A stretch of 64,000 nucleotides of DNA from Trebouxia sp. TZW2008. Taxonomy: Eukaryota > Chlorophyta > Trebouxiophyceae > Trebouxiales > Trebouxiaceae. Below the pieces are notes generated by a model that made no database searches, was not told the DNA's origin, and worked only from the letters and a program-made list of their open reading frames with translations. The position numbers were made by a program, and so were the translations under genes. The stretch is taken from assembly GCA_002118135.1 (NCBI GenBank), contig BDIU01000182.1:140988-204987 (forward strand). The letters run 5' to 3'. Of the stretch, positions 44,841-57,697 are shown piece by piece (position 1 is the first letter of the stretch; every line of letters begins with the position of its first letter).

Positions 44841-47721
44841 TCAACAGTCTGGTCCGCTGCAGCCATACAGCAGTCCCTTTGGAGCAGGGTGATCATACCC
44901 ACATTTAATTATCTTTCCTGTGGTAGCATTCACCACCATGTCAAACCCATAGAGCATCATAGCATCTGCAGCTTGCACCGCTCCCTGAATGTGCGCCACC
45001 AGACTTGCCACATGCGCAGTGACAAGCTTAGACTGGTGAATGGGTCTGGCTTGAATAGGCTGCCCAGTTTCTGGATCCTGATACAAGGATGCATTGTACG
45101 GGCTGTAATACGGCTTGTGTACCTTACCGCTGTTGCGGGCCAGATTCCCCAACTCAGGGCAGAAGACATGTGTGCCCAAAACCAATGGAAAGACTTCAAC
45201 CACAACAGCGCTCAAGGGCATAAAGATGAGACTGACCAAATCTGACCCGCTGACTCCAACAAGCACCTTTGCATCTGATACAATGCGCAGCTGTTCTTGG
45301 AATGTCATGTTGCCCATTGTAACTATGGTGGCGTTCCAACCTTGTGTGTTGAGTTGTGAAGCTAGCTCAACAGCGTTGGTCAGCCTGCGGCTCTCAATGT
45401 TTTTGCGTATTGCAATGACCACACGGTTTGCTGTCGCCTCCTGCATTTAACAGTCTGCTGCAGCCAGATCGCTTTGGTATTATTGATGATCAGTTGGCTT
45501 AAATAACGAGCAGAGCTTTGACAGAGAGGCTCATGCATACGAGAAATACACAGTTTGCTCAGAAGACAAAGGCAAGACGAAGCACTCATACATGACAAAT
45601 GTGAACCATTCCTCATTGATCAAAGGCTAGCCATGCAAACACAGATATCCTGTGCCCAGTGAATTTCAGAACAGACATGGCAGATGTCGCTTGGCATGCG
45701 CTTTCTGCCAGATGCCATAGACAGCAACGCTGTACCTGTAGGGGATCAATTCCGTAATGCTGCTTGACAGCTGCACTCATGTTCAAGTAGTCGCACAGGA
45801 TCGGAGTGTCACTCTGGAACAAGTTCATATCAAACTGGAATCCTCCTCCTACTGACAGCTTGACTTGGCTGAATTTGGTGACATCTGGCAGGTTTTGCAA
45901 TAGGCCAAGATTCTGACCAAAAGCATCTGCTAGACCACTACCGTAGCTGCCCAGAGTCAGCCGCTCTTCAGTGCCGTCAAAGATCATGCCCAAGCTGCCA
46001 AATGGTATGCCAGCCTGCGACCAAGCACAACTCGAATGGGCTGCACCACGTGCACTCTGTGTCCCATAATGTCAGATGCTTGCTGCCAATAGCACATGGG
46101 TGAATGGCTCAACAGACAAAGTAAGTGTGTCAAACACTGCCAACATGGTCCAGGCAGCGGGAGAATGAAGGTAGAAATGACTCAATGCATTGTTTGTGCG
46201 CATGTTTTGCTTCCATCCTATATGGCGGGGGCAAGGGTGGTCCCTAGCTTGTTGGCATGCAGCTTTGGACTGTGATTTGCTCCTGTGTCATGCATTGTGA
46301 CGCGCTCAACAGCCCAAGAAAACAATTCTAAGAGAACAAGAACATAGACTCCATGTAAGTCTGTTGCTGCAACAAAGGTAGCAGCGTCACGTCTGCACCT
46401 GTAGCATGCATCTGTGCGTGGTTCCAGTGCCAGGTTCAGTTGAGGTGCAGGGTTTGGGCCTCACTGCTGACATGTCAAGAACACAATGCACATACCAAGT
46501 TGCAATCAATGCAGCGCTGTTGACACGAAGGCAAAAGTTTACGTCTGCACCTGTAGCGTCCATCTGTGTATATGGTACCAGTGCAGGTTCAGTTGATGTG
46601 TGGGGTTTGGGCCCAACAGCTGGCCTGTCAAGAGCGTCGGGCCATCAAGCGTTGACCAAGGCTGAGGTAGCTCTTGCTGAAGCCATAACGGTTGCTGACC
46701 AACCCTATCAAAACAGCAAACTTGTTGATTGTAGACAAGCAAGGCTATAAACACGAGTCGTGAGGGATTTCAATGACATTGCTCAACCCTGGCATTGCAG
46801 CAAAGGAGTTGGCCAAGGCTGAGGTAGCTCTTGCTGAAGCCACAATAGTTGCTGACCAATTCTAGCAACACAGCGAACTGCTTGACTACAGACCAAGAAG
46901 GCAGGGCTGGGTGGTTGAGTGGTCAGTTTTTGCTTGACAGTGGGTGTACACATATAGTTGACATCGCTTAACCCGTGCAAAACGGCAAACTGGCTGGCCA
47001 CAGTCAATATAAGCTGTGTCCACAAATCACTTACTCCCATGACCCTTGCATCTTCACAAATTGATTGACTACAAACAAGGCTGGCTGTGTGCAAAGTGTT
47101 GTACATCATTCAGCAATCGGAGCCCAACAAATGCAGCTTTTGATGACTTTGTCAAACTGCAAATACAGATGAAACTGCTATGAAGCAGCTGCTGGCATCA
47201 CACACCTGATGCACCAAGACTTTCCCCAGTCTGCCGGCAGCGGTTTGTACACAGCTGAGCAATACTCTTGCGCTTGCATGGAGAGGTTGGACCCAAGCAG
47301 GCTCTTTTTGAGAACTGCATCTTTTGATGTGAACTGGTACAGGCAAGTAAACTGGTCTTCTAGACGGACCTACAAAGCACTTTCAGGTCATTGGCAAATG
47401 GCCAGGTTTCGAAGGAATCTCCAAGGAGCTTTGGCAGGCTATGCAAAGTACCTCTTCTGTGGTGTTGGGACACCCGAGCCTGTCAACGATGTCTGCCCTA
47501 TTTATGTACACCAGGTTTCTGAGCATGCCGTGGCTGTCTGGTTCCTGTTGCTGCGTGCCGCTGTGCCATGCCGCTGTCGAGAACGGGTGTCGGCTCCAAC
47601 TCAGCACAAGCAGCAGTAGAGCGACTCCCCCGGCTGACGCCGCCCAACGCTGTCTCTTTCGCCCGTGGCGAGGAGACTGGCTGTATCGGGCGCCACAGTG
47701 CGTTCTTATGGCAGACAACAT
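44841..47721 (-). CDS. Type II membrane glycosyltransferase, GT61-like
   Basis: Five exons (47452-47721, 47206-47333, 46551-46704, 45736-46014, 44841-45440) give 476 residues. The N-terminus is a short basic cytosolic tail, then one membrane anchor (about residues 26-43, VALLLLVLSW core), as in Golgi or ER glycosyltransferases. The catalytic part has KSWCIR, a HWYHIHR segment, RRLTN with NTQGWNATIV, and a block VGVSGSDLVSLIFMP followed by an E-x-F-P motif. These correspond to the conserved C-terminal region of GT61/EOGT-type enzymes. Donor and acceptor sugars cannot be told. Exon 3 has edge echoes on both sides. Confidence 0.8.
46388..46485 (-). repeat. Echo of the 3' part of GT61-like exon 3
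   Basis: Copy of 46541-46640 with donor (cgtctgcacctgtagc), displaced by about 153 bp downstream in gene direction. Confidence 0.85.
46790..46870 (-). repeat. Echo of the 5' part of GT61-like exon 3
   Basis: Copy of 46640-46710 (gctgaggtagctcttgctga) with the acceptor region, upstream of the exon. Weaker traces continue toward 46900. Confidence 0.85.
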
Positions 47722-48429
47722 GAGATTCTCATAAACGTGTCGGCATTCACTTGAGAAAGCGTCGCAGCATGTTTGCCTCCAGCCTGCTTGGTCCCAGCGG
47801 TGAAGTTAAACGGCAGCAGCAGTGATCAGCGTCTTGCGTCTGAGGCCGTGAATGCAGATGGGACAAATACTTCGCAGATCGTTGCTTAGACATCAGCTGA
47901 TGGCTAGGACGTTCATGCTTCGCTTGGGACACCGACTATCTGACTTTGTTGCTTTCACACTGTTTCAGTGTTGCTCCCTAGGAATTGCCGCTTTCGGTCT
48001 TCAAGCGACACCCAGTCAGACTCAGACTGTCTGAGTCATGAGCAAGAGCCACTGAGGCTGATGTCATCACACAGCAAGACTAATGCGTGACAGTAGGTCG
48101 CATGCGCAGGTGCAAGCATTGACGGTCGAAGACGGAATCGCAGGACCTTGATGCTTTGAAAAATGACAAGCATGCAAACTCTCTGGAGCAATTGATGGTA
48201 GCAGTGAACCTCATTGCAGAGCCATATGGCAGCGGTGAGTTTTTTGAACGCACAATCTGTGCTTGACATGCTGCTGCTGCCAGAGTCTACAAGCGAAGGC
48301 AAGACAACACAAGCACCACTTGACAAGGTTCCTGCTTATCTGCACACAACAAGACTACACTTGCTAATGTGACTCAGCCTACCAAATGGCATGACACTTG
48401 ATCTGGTAAAGATGTGCAACTCAAGTTTA
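47722..48429. other. Spacer between two minus-strand genes
   Basis: Promoter of the glycosyltransferase and 3' UTR of the E3 ligase. No exon was seen. Confidence 0.4.
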
Positions 48430-51400
48430 TTAATTTGTCCATGCATTGCTGGCAGCCTTCTGTTTCTGTGACAAGTTGCCATTTGTCGATGTGTTGGATG
48501 CAGTAGGAGCTTTGTGTGTCCAGACATTTTGAGGCTTTGTACGCTGACCCCCTGCTGTATCAAGCCAGTTCTGTGTCGCCACTGCATCACCACCTGCAAA
48601 CAACAGACAAGCAAAAATCATCAATGCTTTGCCTTAAACAGTTAGGCTATTGACAGAATTGCTACAGCCAACAGGTGTCAAGTTGACAGCTATGTGTGCC
48701 ACACAAAGGCAACTGCCTCGACAGCAGTCTTCACTTGTTGTCATGCTGCACCCCATGCGTTCGCAGAGTATGATGGCAAACGTCAGTTGATTTCACGCTA
48801 GCTATCAAACTGGATACACAGCCCATGGCATGCACAGCTGCAGTAGCACATGCAGGTGGGCACACCTGTGAGGCGCAGGCGCTCAAATTTGGGAGCTTTG
48901 CCCTTCTTCTTGCCCTTGTCCTCTGCTCTGTTGCCGTCCCCATCAGCCAGAGAAGGATAGCTACTGCTGCTGGTGAGGCCATTGTCCTGCTGTGCAGCAG
49001 AGTTGCTCGAAGGCCTCAGGCTGTTACACGCTTCACATGAAAATGCCTGAAACACAACAGATTTGAGTTAGTGCTGGTAGCCTAGATGGTACCTAGATGG
49101 TACCTAGATGGGCCTGCTGAGCCTGCCTAGCCCACGTTTACAATGAATGAATGCAATGAATGCCTCGCATGCAAATGCCTGTCAAACACATTGTAAATAC
49201 CTGATGGCCAACATGACAAGGCAAGACTGCCAGATCACGGCTGAAGAACACTGATGCAAACCTACATTCAGAGAGACACAAACATGTCAACATGGTACAC
49301 TAAGACATCAAGCTTGGGCTTTTGAGTGAGACAGAGACAAAAGCTTTCACACTTCCTCATGGTTGTTTGTGCATCAGGTGCAATAGCAAGTCTGCCTGAT
49401 ACCAGAGTTTGGCACCTTGCAAGCTGAAATGGCCAAACAGAGGCCCAGAGAACAAGTTGCACATGTCACAGCTGTGAATCAAAAACATTGTGAAGCTGAC
49501 CTCAGGGGCATTGATGAGGGTGCATGAAGGGCAGCCCCAGCTGCTGAAGCGGGTGGCATGCTCAGCTGCTGCAGCAGCTGCTTCAGGTGGGACCCACCCA
49601 CCTCCACCCTGCACTCCATCCACTGTCAGCATTGAAGAGAATGTCATGTCGGACTCAAGCCACGTACAGTAAATTCTTTTTGGAATGACTGTCTTGGTTG
49701 GTGAAGAAACTTGTCCTTACTTCATATTGTCCGTACTCAAAGGGACTACTGCAGTCGGAATGCAGTGTTTGGTCACCAACAAAGTTGTCCGTACATCAAG
49801 ATTGTCCTGACATCGAGTGTCCTTACAAAGAAAGTACTGTATGTCAACTGCTGGCCATGCTAGGCCATGCCATAGACTCTGTCAAGCTGTATCTTGGCAT
49901 CCGCCTTGGAGGAGGAGGCTCTCTTACCACCTGAAGCAGGTTATGGCATTTATTGTGAATGCGCTGGGCGTAGGGCGCATACAAACAAGCTGTACGCTGG
50001 CAGCAGCCTCAGAGACAAAGGTCTTGCTGTCCACATCAAGCAGGTCATTGCGCTTGGTCACCGTGCAACAGACCAACTCAACTAGTCTCTACTTCGACCG
50101 TGCTTTCAAGATCAAAGCTCTGCCTGTGTAATGGCCGTTGTTGGCAACATGTAGACTCGGCCTAGCTCTACCTTGGCAGCACCTTCAGAGACAAATGTCT
50201 TCTGGTGCACCTCAAGCAGCTCGTAGCGCCTGGTGGCATCAGGGCACAATGCAGCCAGCTCAGGCAGTAGAAGCATCCTCGAAAGCAAAGGTTCTCCTCT
50301 TTGCCTTGACACAAGATACTTGCTCATTGATCATGCAAGAGGCGCACTCAGTCAAGCTTTACCTGGGCAGCAGCTGCAGAGACAAAGGGCTTCCTGTGCA
50401 CCTCAAGCAGGTCATTGCGCTTGGTGACATCTGGGCACAGTGCAGCCAGCTCAGGCAGCAGACAAACCGAGCTTAGAGAAACCACTTTGGCACGGAAATC
50501 TTTGGCTGATGCATCGCCCTTATCTGATCGTCATTCAGTCATGCAACAGGCCATCGCAATCAAGCTTCACCTTGGCAGCAGCCTCAGAGAAACATGTCTT
50601 CCTGTGCACCTCAAGCAGGTTGATGCGCTTGGTGGCATCTGGGCACAGAGCAGACAAATCAGGCAGTAGAGCAGCCAAGCCTAAGCAGGCCAACTTGCTG
50701 CAACAGGCAGACTGAAGTGCACGAGAAGCAGACTCGATCAAGCCTTACCTTGGCAGCAGCTTCAGACACAAAAGTCTTCCTGTGCACCTCAAGCAGGTCA
50801 TTGCGCTTAGTGGCATCTGGGCACAGAGCAGCTAGCTCAGGCAGAAGAGCGGCCAAGCCTAAGGACACCACTTTGGTATGGAAGTCTTTGGCTGACGCAT
50901 CTCCTCTGAGGAAGCGGCCAGACTCCTGCTTGAACTGGCTGAAGTCCTCGGCACTCACTCGCTGGCGGACTTTGTCAATGACAGCCTGCAAAAGCACAAA
51001 ACAGCTGTAAAAGAGCCAGCAGCACAAGTATTTATCTGCTTGTCAGTGAGCTGCCATGACCTTATTACATGCAGACAGAAGCAGTTCACTGCCTTCAGAC
51101 AACAATGCCCAGACAGTTAGGGCAACGCAAAGGTTCAACCCACCTGTCGGGCAGATTTAAGGGTTGCTTTGCACAGCTGCAGCACAGTGCAGCGTGTCTA
51201 CTCTACTTGTACAGTTGGTGGGTGAGCTCAGTTCTACCCAAATTCGCACTGTATGATGCCTGACACTGCTTGTACAGATCAACGTAGCTAGCCTGTTTTT
51301 TGCATTGTTGTGCAACACAACAAGACAGTTGCCTACAAAGCCTGCGTGCAAATGACAGAAAGCTGTCGCTCATGTGATGTGGTAAGGCAGCAAAATGCAA

Positions 51401-54400
51401 ACAGAAAACCCTCATCTGCTCTGTCTGAAACAAGCATCTGTGACGGTGTGTGACTAACTGACTGACTAAATGTCAATCACGTGTTACGTTACCTGGCAGC
51501 TTTGAGGGCATCTGACACTCCAGAGGATGCAGCAGCGTTGCCATTCTGACTGGCTTGTGAGGCATTGACAGCAGAGGCTACTGTGTTGCACAGCTTTGTA
51601 ATGGAACAAAATTTGAAGCTGAAGGTTTGCACAGCTTCTTAAGGACGGCCAAGGCATCACCTTGTTGGCAGCTGTAGGGGCGTCTGACATTCCAGAGGAC
51701 GCAGCAGCATTGCCATTCTGACTGGCTTGCGAGGGATCAGCAGCAGAGGTTGCTGTGTCGCACGCAGCCTCACAGCCAAGTCAAGGAACAATGGTAAAGG
51801 TTGCTATGGTGCACAGGCTCACAATGACAGCTGTGGTGGTACCTTGTTGGCAGCTTTGAGGGCGTCTGACACTCCAGAAGATGCAGCAGTGTTGCCATTC
51901 TGACTGGCTTGTGAGGGATCAGCCGCAGAGGTTGCTGTGTTGCTAGGACCCCCCAGCGGCCGCCTGCTAGTGGATGCGCTACTCAGGCTTGGGAAGTCAT
52001 CTGCTGATGGAGGCGCCTGCAACAAACCCCCCAATTTGAAGATGGCTTTCGTTCTTTACAATGGGGTTCAGCACCAAAACAAGTCATGTCTGTGCTGCTC
52101 ATTGCGGCCTCAATTGCAGTGCAACATCAGAGTGATGTTGTCAAAAGAACGCGTGGAAGGTGTTTTTGAGCACGGCAGCTTTGCTCAAATAGTAAGGCGC
52201 ATTTAAAGAGGTGATCGGACCTGGGAGCTGCTTCTCCAACTGCAAAGCTGCATACATTGACCTGAGAAAGTTTGGACGAGATGGCTTGATCTCACCTGGT
52301 AAGGGCCCTTTGTAGCAGGACTTTTGCTGGCTTTGCCCTTGGCAGGAGCCTTGGCAGCAAGGGGGTTGATGAAGGGCCTGGCCTGCAGGCCTGAGGGGGG
52401 CGCTTGGCGGGGCTGGGCTTGGGGCAGAGGCGGAAATGCCTCCTGACCCATGGGAGAACCTGCAGCATGGCTGTCACTGAGCAGAGCATAACAATAACAA
52501 CAATGAAAATAACACGATATTACGCAATTCAGCATTGCGGAGGGTGGTGGGTCAGGCGGCACAAGCCCTGTCTTGCCAGGCCAGCTTGTTTTGAGTATCA
52601 CTGCCAAACCCCTGAAGTCCAATTTATGAATGTCAAACAAGGAGAGCAATGCCAAGCATAGTGACAAGTCTATACTGCATGCGCTCTCAGACACATGCCC
52701 TCATCATAGCATGACTTGAGCTTGTCAGTGCGAGCGTGTACAGCAGTGTGTGCACATTGGAAGTAGCTGAAGAAATTGTTTGTCACGTCTGTCCCTTACT
52801 TGATGGCAAACCCCTAGGCTGCTGCAAAGGGGATGAAAAGCGGTCCTCTGACAGCTCATCTGCGCTGAATGATGCATCTGAAGCTGTGTCCTCAGCTGCT
52901 GATGACTCAGTGGCGCTTGGCAGGTCAGCAGCAGGTGCAGGCCTGCAACACCTTTTCAGTTTCAGCTACGTTATGTTTAGGTGCCATGTAGAGACTGTAT
53001 ACCGGCTGCAAACCAAGGGATGAATCAGCATGACAACTACATCCATGCAACACAACTGTGTGGAACGGACGTTGCCAAATTACAGACGCATGCTGGGCAC
53101 ATGTTGCAGTCTGACTTTCTGCTAAGTAGAATTTGCTTTGGATGAGGGCTGTGTTATACAAAGTTGTAGATGTACCTGGTGCTAGGGGCAGTTTGAGGGG
53201 CAGCTCTGGCAGGGGGGTTTGGGGTGGTGGCCTGACTCCTGTTGATGACCCTCACTTGGCCCTGAGTACCCACTCGCTGTGCCAACGTCCTCTCCTTTGC
53301 CTTTGCTCGCTTCTTAGCAGATTTGCTGGTGCCTGCACATCAGTGCAATGTCCGTGACCAAGTGTAACAGGAAACCTCATCACAAAGTGCATGTAGGGTA
53401 CGAATGTGAGCCAAACATGCATGCAGCTGATGCGTAAATGTCTTGAAAGATGCGGCCAGATGCACTCCTGATCTGTTGGGTGCACCCGCCCTATTCGCTC
53501 AATTACAGACAGGAAGAGCAAACACACTCTCTAGCAGACTGTGTACTCAGTTCCAGCATTCAAGATTTGCACATTGCAGAATATGCAGCCACAGCCAGCC
53601 GAGTGTGACTGGCACCTGGAAGGGCAGGGAAGTCCTCAGCATTAATTCTGCCACCAGCTGCGCCCCCTGCTGCAGCCCAGCGGCCCCCTGACACCACCCC
53701 AGAGGACCCTGGCACCCCAGATACTGATGGGAAGTCCTCTGCATTGAAGGCTTGCCGCTCACTGGCTGCCTACAACATGCATTGAGGCATTGAGTAATGA
53801 CTTGCCCCATACTGCATTTTATCGCCAGCTTGCCTGCAACATGGAGCAAGGCATTCTGTAGTGGGTTGCCATGCACTGCATGCTCAGAATGCGTTGATAT
53901 CAGACGCGTGGCTCTGCTGTTCTGGGCTGCTACCAAGAATGGCTGACAAGGGGCTCCCAAAGAGCATGACTCTTGGGATCTAGCCCGTCTGTCAGTGAGG
54001 GGCGCAGTATCAAAATGACATTGCAGCACAATAACGTTTGTCACAAGCATACGATTGAAAGTCGTAAAACACAGCGTGTGGGCAGGCGGCTCATGCAGTC
54101 CAGCCCCCTTTCTGGAGACGCATGCAGGACGTCTGCCCAGATGTGAAGTGCTGCTGGAGCTTGCACATACTTGGGAAAGTTGAGCAGTAATTGAGCTGCA
54201 CACTGAGACAGCTTGTGACAAGCTTGGTGCATGGGCTGAGACCCATGGGGATCAGGAGCAGCCACCTGTGCCAAAGCCTGCTGCCTACTATCCCTCTGGG
54301 CTGCCTCAGCATTGGCAGAATCCAGACTGGCCTGGATGGCATCAGCAATCTGATTCTGGTCCCTCCTATGGTTTGGCTCACGTAATCTGAATCTAGACCT

Positions 54401-57400
54401 GACTCCCCCTGCGCCCCCTATGGTGGTACCTGAGGGCCCTGCGCTGCTGCCCTGCCCTCCCTCTTCTGCACGCCGGAACTGCAAAGACAGACTTTGTTTA
54501 GCAAGCAGTGACGTCATTGCCAGGTATCCAACATGCACAATCAAGTACCTAAAGGGAAACAATCTCAGCAAGCTTTACTCTACGTCACCATCGGCATGAC
54601 TTACACGCCTGCCAGTGAGGTTAAAGGACCCTGCCAGGCGCACTCAGAAGCAGCGACAAGACCTTTGCAATGGCGCCATGTCACGCTAACAGATTGCGCC
54701 TGATAGTGCTGGTCAAAGGCCTTACAGTGCAGCACTATCAGGAGCAACCTCGTGGAAGCCTTCAAGCAGCATTTGACAGCAGGTCACAGCTGCAGCAGCT
54801 CGTGTGCCACAGGTATGTACATCTTGCACTGGCATGCAAGCTTGTCTTGTGAGAACCTGTACAGACACTTTGAAACACAGTTGTCAACTTACACAATTCC
54901 CTGGAAGCTCATGGCTGCGCTGCAGTGTGTCTGTACCTGTTTTCAGCCACAGCGCATGCTGTGGATGCCATGACGCAGCTTTGTGAATTGACACCGAGCA
55001 TCAAGTACACAACTTGCAAGTCATGCCTTGGGTATTGATTGGTTTGCTGACACTGACTAGTAATGTCAACCTAGCATTGCAAAGCTGCAAAAACTAAGAT
55101 GCTGGACCATGCCTTGGACTCAAGCAACTGAATGCAAGGCATGGTCGAGCTGTCACCGTGTATGAGCGAACTCTGCAGCTTAAAGTTGATGTCCAGAGGA
55201 ATGCGCATGGCCTGCCGCTTCTCATGGCATGACATGTGGTTGCTATGCACCTTGTTTATCTAATTGAAAGCATAGCATGCTGAGCAGTGGAGCAACGCTC
55301 AGTGAGCAAGGCTTGCAACTTACACTGATGTCCAGAGGGCTGCGCATGGCCTGGCACTTCTCATGGCGTAAATTGTGACCACATAGCATGGCAAAACTGC
55401 TGCAACAAAGCAAGCAAATCATACTGTCCAGTGTAGTTGCTGGCTTGCAATGAGTGAGGATGCCGCAGCCACATGTGTGTAGGACATGCTGCTTACATTG
55501 ATGTCCAGAGGGATTCGCATGGCCTGCCGCTTCTCATGCCGTGACATATGGTCACCATGCACCTTGACCCTGTGCTGATGCAGCTCTGCTTCTGTGGACC
55601 AGACCTGGAAGCGCTCCTGCCGGCAGATGTTGTCCTCACACAGATAGTGCTCATGCCGGAAGTGCTCTGCAAAGAGCATAGACAGTAGTCTGGTGAACGT
55701 GAGAAAATCAGATCGTGCAAGCAGAATGATGATCCAGATTGGGGATTGATGTACGCGGTGATGCTGGCTGCGCAGGTTTTTGACTGTCAACCAGTGAATC
55801 ACCATGTGTGTGAATCACCCATTTCAAAGGTTGATACTTTCAAATTCTTGCGTATTGAGCATTACGTATTGCCACCAATGTATTGCGTATTTCACAACCT
55901 ACACTGCAGCTCAGTGATCCATTTTCTCAAGCTCTACATATTGCGTATCACATATTGGCTGTTGAGTGCTACGTATGGTGATGCACTGCTGTCAACACAG
56001 TCTCTCTGACTCGCCCCAACACCCACATGGCAGACCTTTCAGAGCACCGGAACTTGACTCGGATCTATCAAAGTGCCAAAAGGGCACTTCATTTGGTCAC
56101 GACCGTTTGCAGTTTGCTTGCCATGAGAAGGCAGACAAAGCTGTCACAGCATGAGCCATAGCTGCATCTGCATAGTGGTGACCTTTGACTGCATGACTAC
56201 GAAACATTGACATAGCACAGGCAGACATACTGCAGTCACACACACCTTCAAGCTCTTCATAGTCCTTGTAGTAGACATGCCTATCTGGGTTGCTCCTCTT
56301 GCACAGGAAGCAGCTCTCATGGTTTTCAGCCATATGCTTCCATAGCTCATTCTCCCCATAGTGCCACTTGTTGCAGAACCTGTCGCCAAAGGTTTGTGCT
56401 TTGTCAAACACCTTATGACTGCTATGCAGTCTGATGACGAGCTCAGAACAAAAGTGATGGTGCGTTGTGCTGGGTCTTGCAGCGTCAAGGTCAAGTTTTT
56501 CGTCATGCGCGTTGCAAAGCATGTACTGAAGTACTGTTCTGTAAGCTGCACTTTGATTTGCCTGACATGCGTCGTGCTCCTAAGCGCAGATGCTGTGAGT
56601 GATTGAGTGCAGTGCAGGCAGCAACAACATGCATGCGGGGCGTGATTTGGACCTGCAGAGGCAGTGACCAGTGAAGCCACTTTCAGCCAAAGGCCCTTCC
56701 CTGTCTCCATGCTGTTTGTGACTGTTCAACTGCTGCTTGCTGTACAGCACCTGCTCAGCCAGGAACACCTGAATGCAGAAGCAGGTCCTGTCACACCAAC
56801 TCTTCCACCTTTGAGATGGGACCAAGTTGAGCAATTTGGGAGGCACAATCATATGTCTGACAGTCACAGCAGCAGGATGTGCATGTCTTGTTCAGCAGGT
56901 GCTCATGTAGCCAATGTGCATGTTGATTTGCTGAGGCGTGAATGATCACCTTGCGGCCCTCAAGGCAAACATCACAAAAGTGTCGATGCAGGTGAGTTCT
57001 CAGAGTTTCCTTCAGTGCTTTCAGTCCTCTGTACTGGCGCGGCACATCCTCTGGCAGTTCTGCCAAATCAGGATGGGTGAAGCTGCAGAGCTGCCTGTGG
57101 CATACAGCAGGTGTGAAGTTTCAGCTGGAGTAAGCAGTGGGGTTGCAAGACAGCAATGTCAAATTTGCCTCAGGTTTTGGAAGTGATCTTCGTCTTCAAA
57201 ATACGCATTGGCATCTCGGAGGCTCTTCAATTCTCCTCGTCGTTCCCTGGCCTGCGCGTTGAGACGAAATGCTTGAGCATTAAACTGCTTGAGTTGATCA
57301 AACCAATAAGGGGAACAAGGTGAGTACCTGCAGTTCTGGAAAGGCTGTGGCAGGCAAGGTCGGAGTGAAATCCCCGAGGTTTTTTGTGACGAACACACTA

Positions 57401-57549
57401 TCGTGCATTTGCTGACATATGACACAGCGCTTGTCCTCAAGCACCACTCGTAACCTAATAATGCACTTGGAACACGCATCCTTGTGCCCGCACGGTCCGT
57501 AGGCAGTGAACTGGATCGGCTCAGCGCAAACGACACAGTATTCCTCCAT
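48430..57549 (-). CDS. ZNF598/Hel2-type RING E3 ubiquitin ligase (ribosome quality control)
   Basis: Homologues ubiquitinate 40S proteins on collided ribosomes. Sixteen exons: 57328-57549, 57169-57251, 56950-57094, 56653-56768, 56246-56379, 55497-55666, 54266-54478, 53616-53769, 53176-53332, 52800-52942, 52296-52459, 51843-52016, 50749-50985, 49501-49608, 48866-49046, 48430-48593 (854 aa). N-terminal C3HC4 RING (C5, C8, C20, H22, C26, C29, C42, C45); C2H2-type fingers HFCDVCL, GHCLCRFCNK, ESCFLCKR and HEHYLCED; repeated EDFP motifs (NAEDFPSV, NAEDFPALP, ADDFPSL); a helical AEDFSQFKQESG domain. An RBZ-type finger (WGCPSC...CEAC) spans exons 14-15. Intron 2 is GC-AG. An in-frame ATG at 57639 would add 30 residues, but 57549 places the RING as in homologues. 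The exon 2 acceptor is ambiguous (57251 or 57284). Confidence 0.9.
49086..49118. repeat. Short 12-bp tandem repeat
   Basis: Three units of the cctagatggta type, in intron 14 of the E3 ligase gene. Confidence 0.75.
49880..50690 (-). repeat. Five echoes of the 3' part of E3-ligase exon 13
   Basis: Copies near 50565-50690, 50357-50520, 50158-50285, 49985-50080 and 49880-49945, all downstream of the exon in gene direction, mostly about 180-205 bp apart. Each retains the cttcctgtgcacctcaagca type core and often the donor. Decay generally increases with distance from the exon. Confidence 0.93.
51488..51770 (-). repeat. Two echoes of the 3' part of E3-ligase exon 12
   Basis: Copies at about 51657-51770 and 51488-51592 match 51840-51945 (gttggcagctttgagggcgt), spaced about 170-182 bp. 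The nearer copy keeps a donor after AACAAG. Confidence 0.93.
55170..55385 (-). repeat. Two echoes of the 3' edge of E3-ligase exon 6
   Basis: Copies at 55319-55385 and 55170-55252 of the block gatgtccagaggNNtNcgcatggcctg at the true exon end (from 55497). Spacing is about 150-175 bp, downstream in gene direction. Confidence 0.93.
57095..57168 (-). other. GC-AG intron (E3-ligase intron 2)
   Basis: No GT donor fits the end of exon 2 before its TGA. Splicing after CCTGAG with a GCAAAT donor to the acceptor at 57095 yields NLRQLCSFTHPDLAEL in frame, matching the family. Confidence 0.6.
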
Positions 57550-57697
57550 GATCCTGGACCTACTGCACACCGCTGCAGCTGCAAACCCGCAGTAGCAAAA
57601 TGCTATTGCAGAGCCACGAACTGCAGAACGCCGTTTCATCTTCGTTTTCGGTCAAAACTCCAGCGTTTCTCGCTGAGCGTGCACTGCAGATTGAAGC
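57550..57697. promoter_or_regulatory. Very short bidirectional promoter, E3 ligase / PsbP-domain protein
   Basis: Only 148 bp lie between the two start codons. If the upstream in-frame ATG of the ligase at 57639 were used, 58 bp would remain, which argues against that start. Confidence 0.6.
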
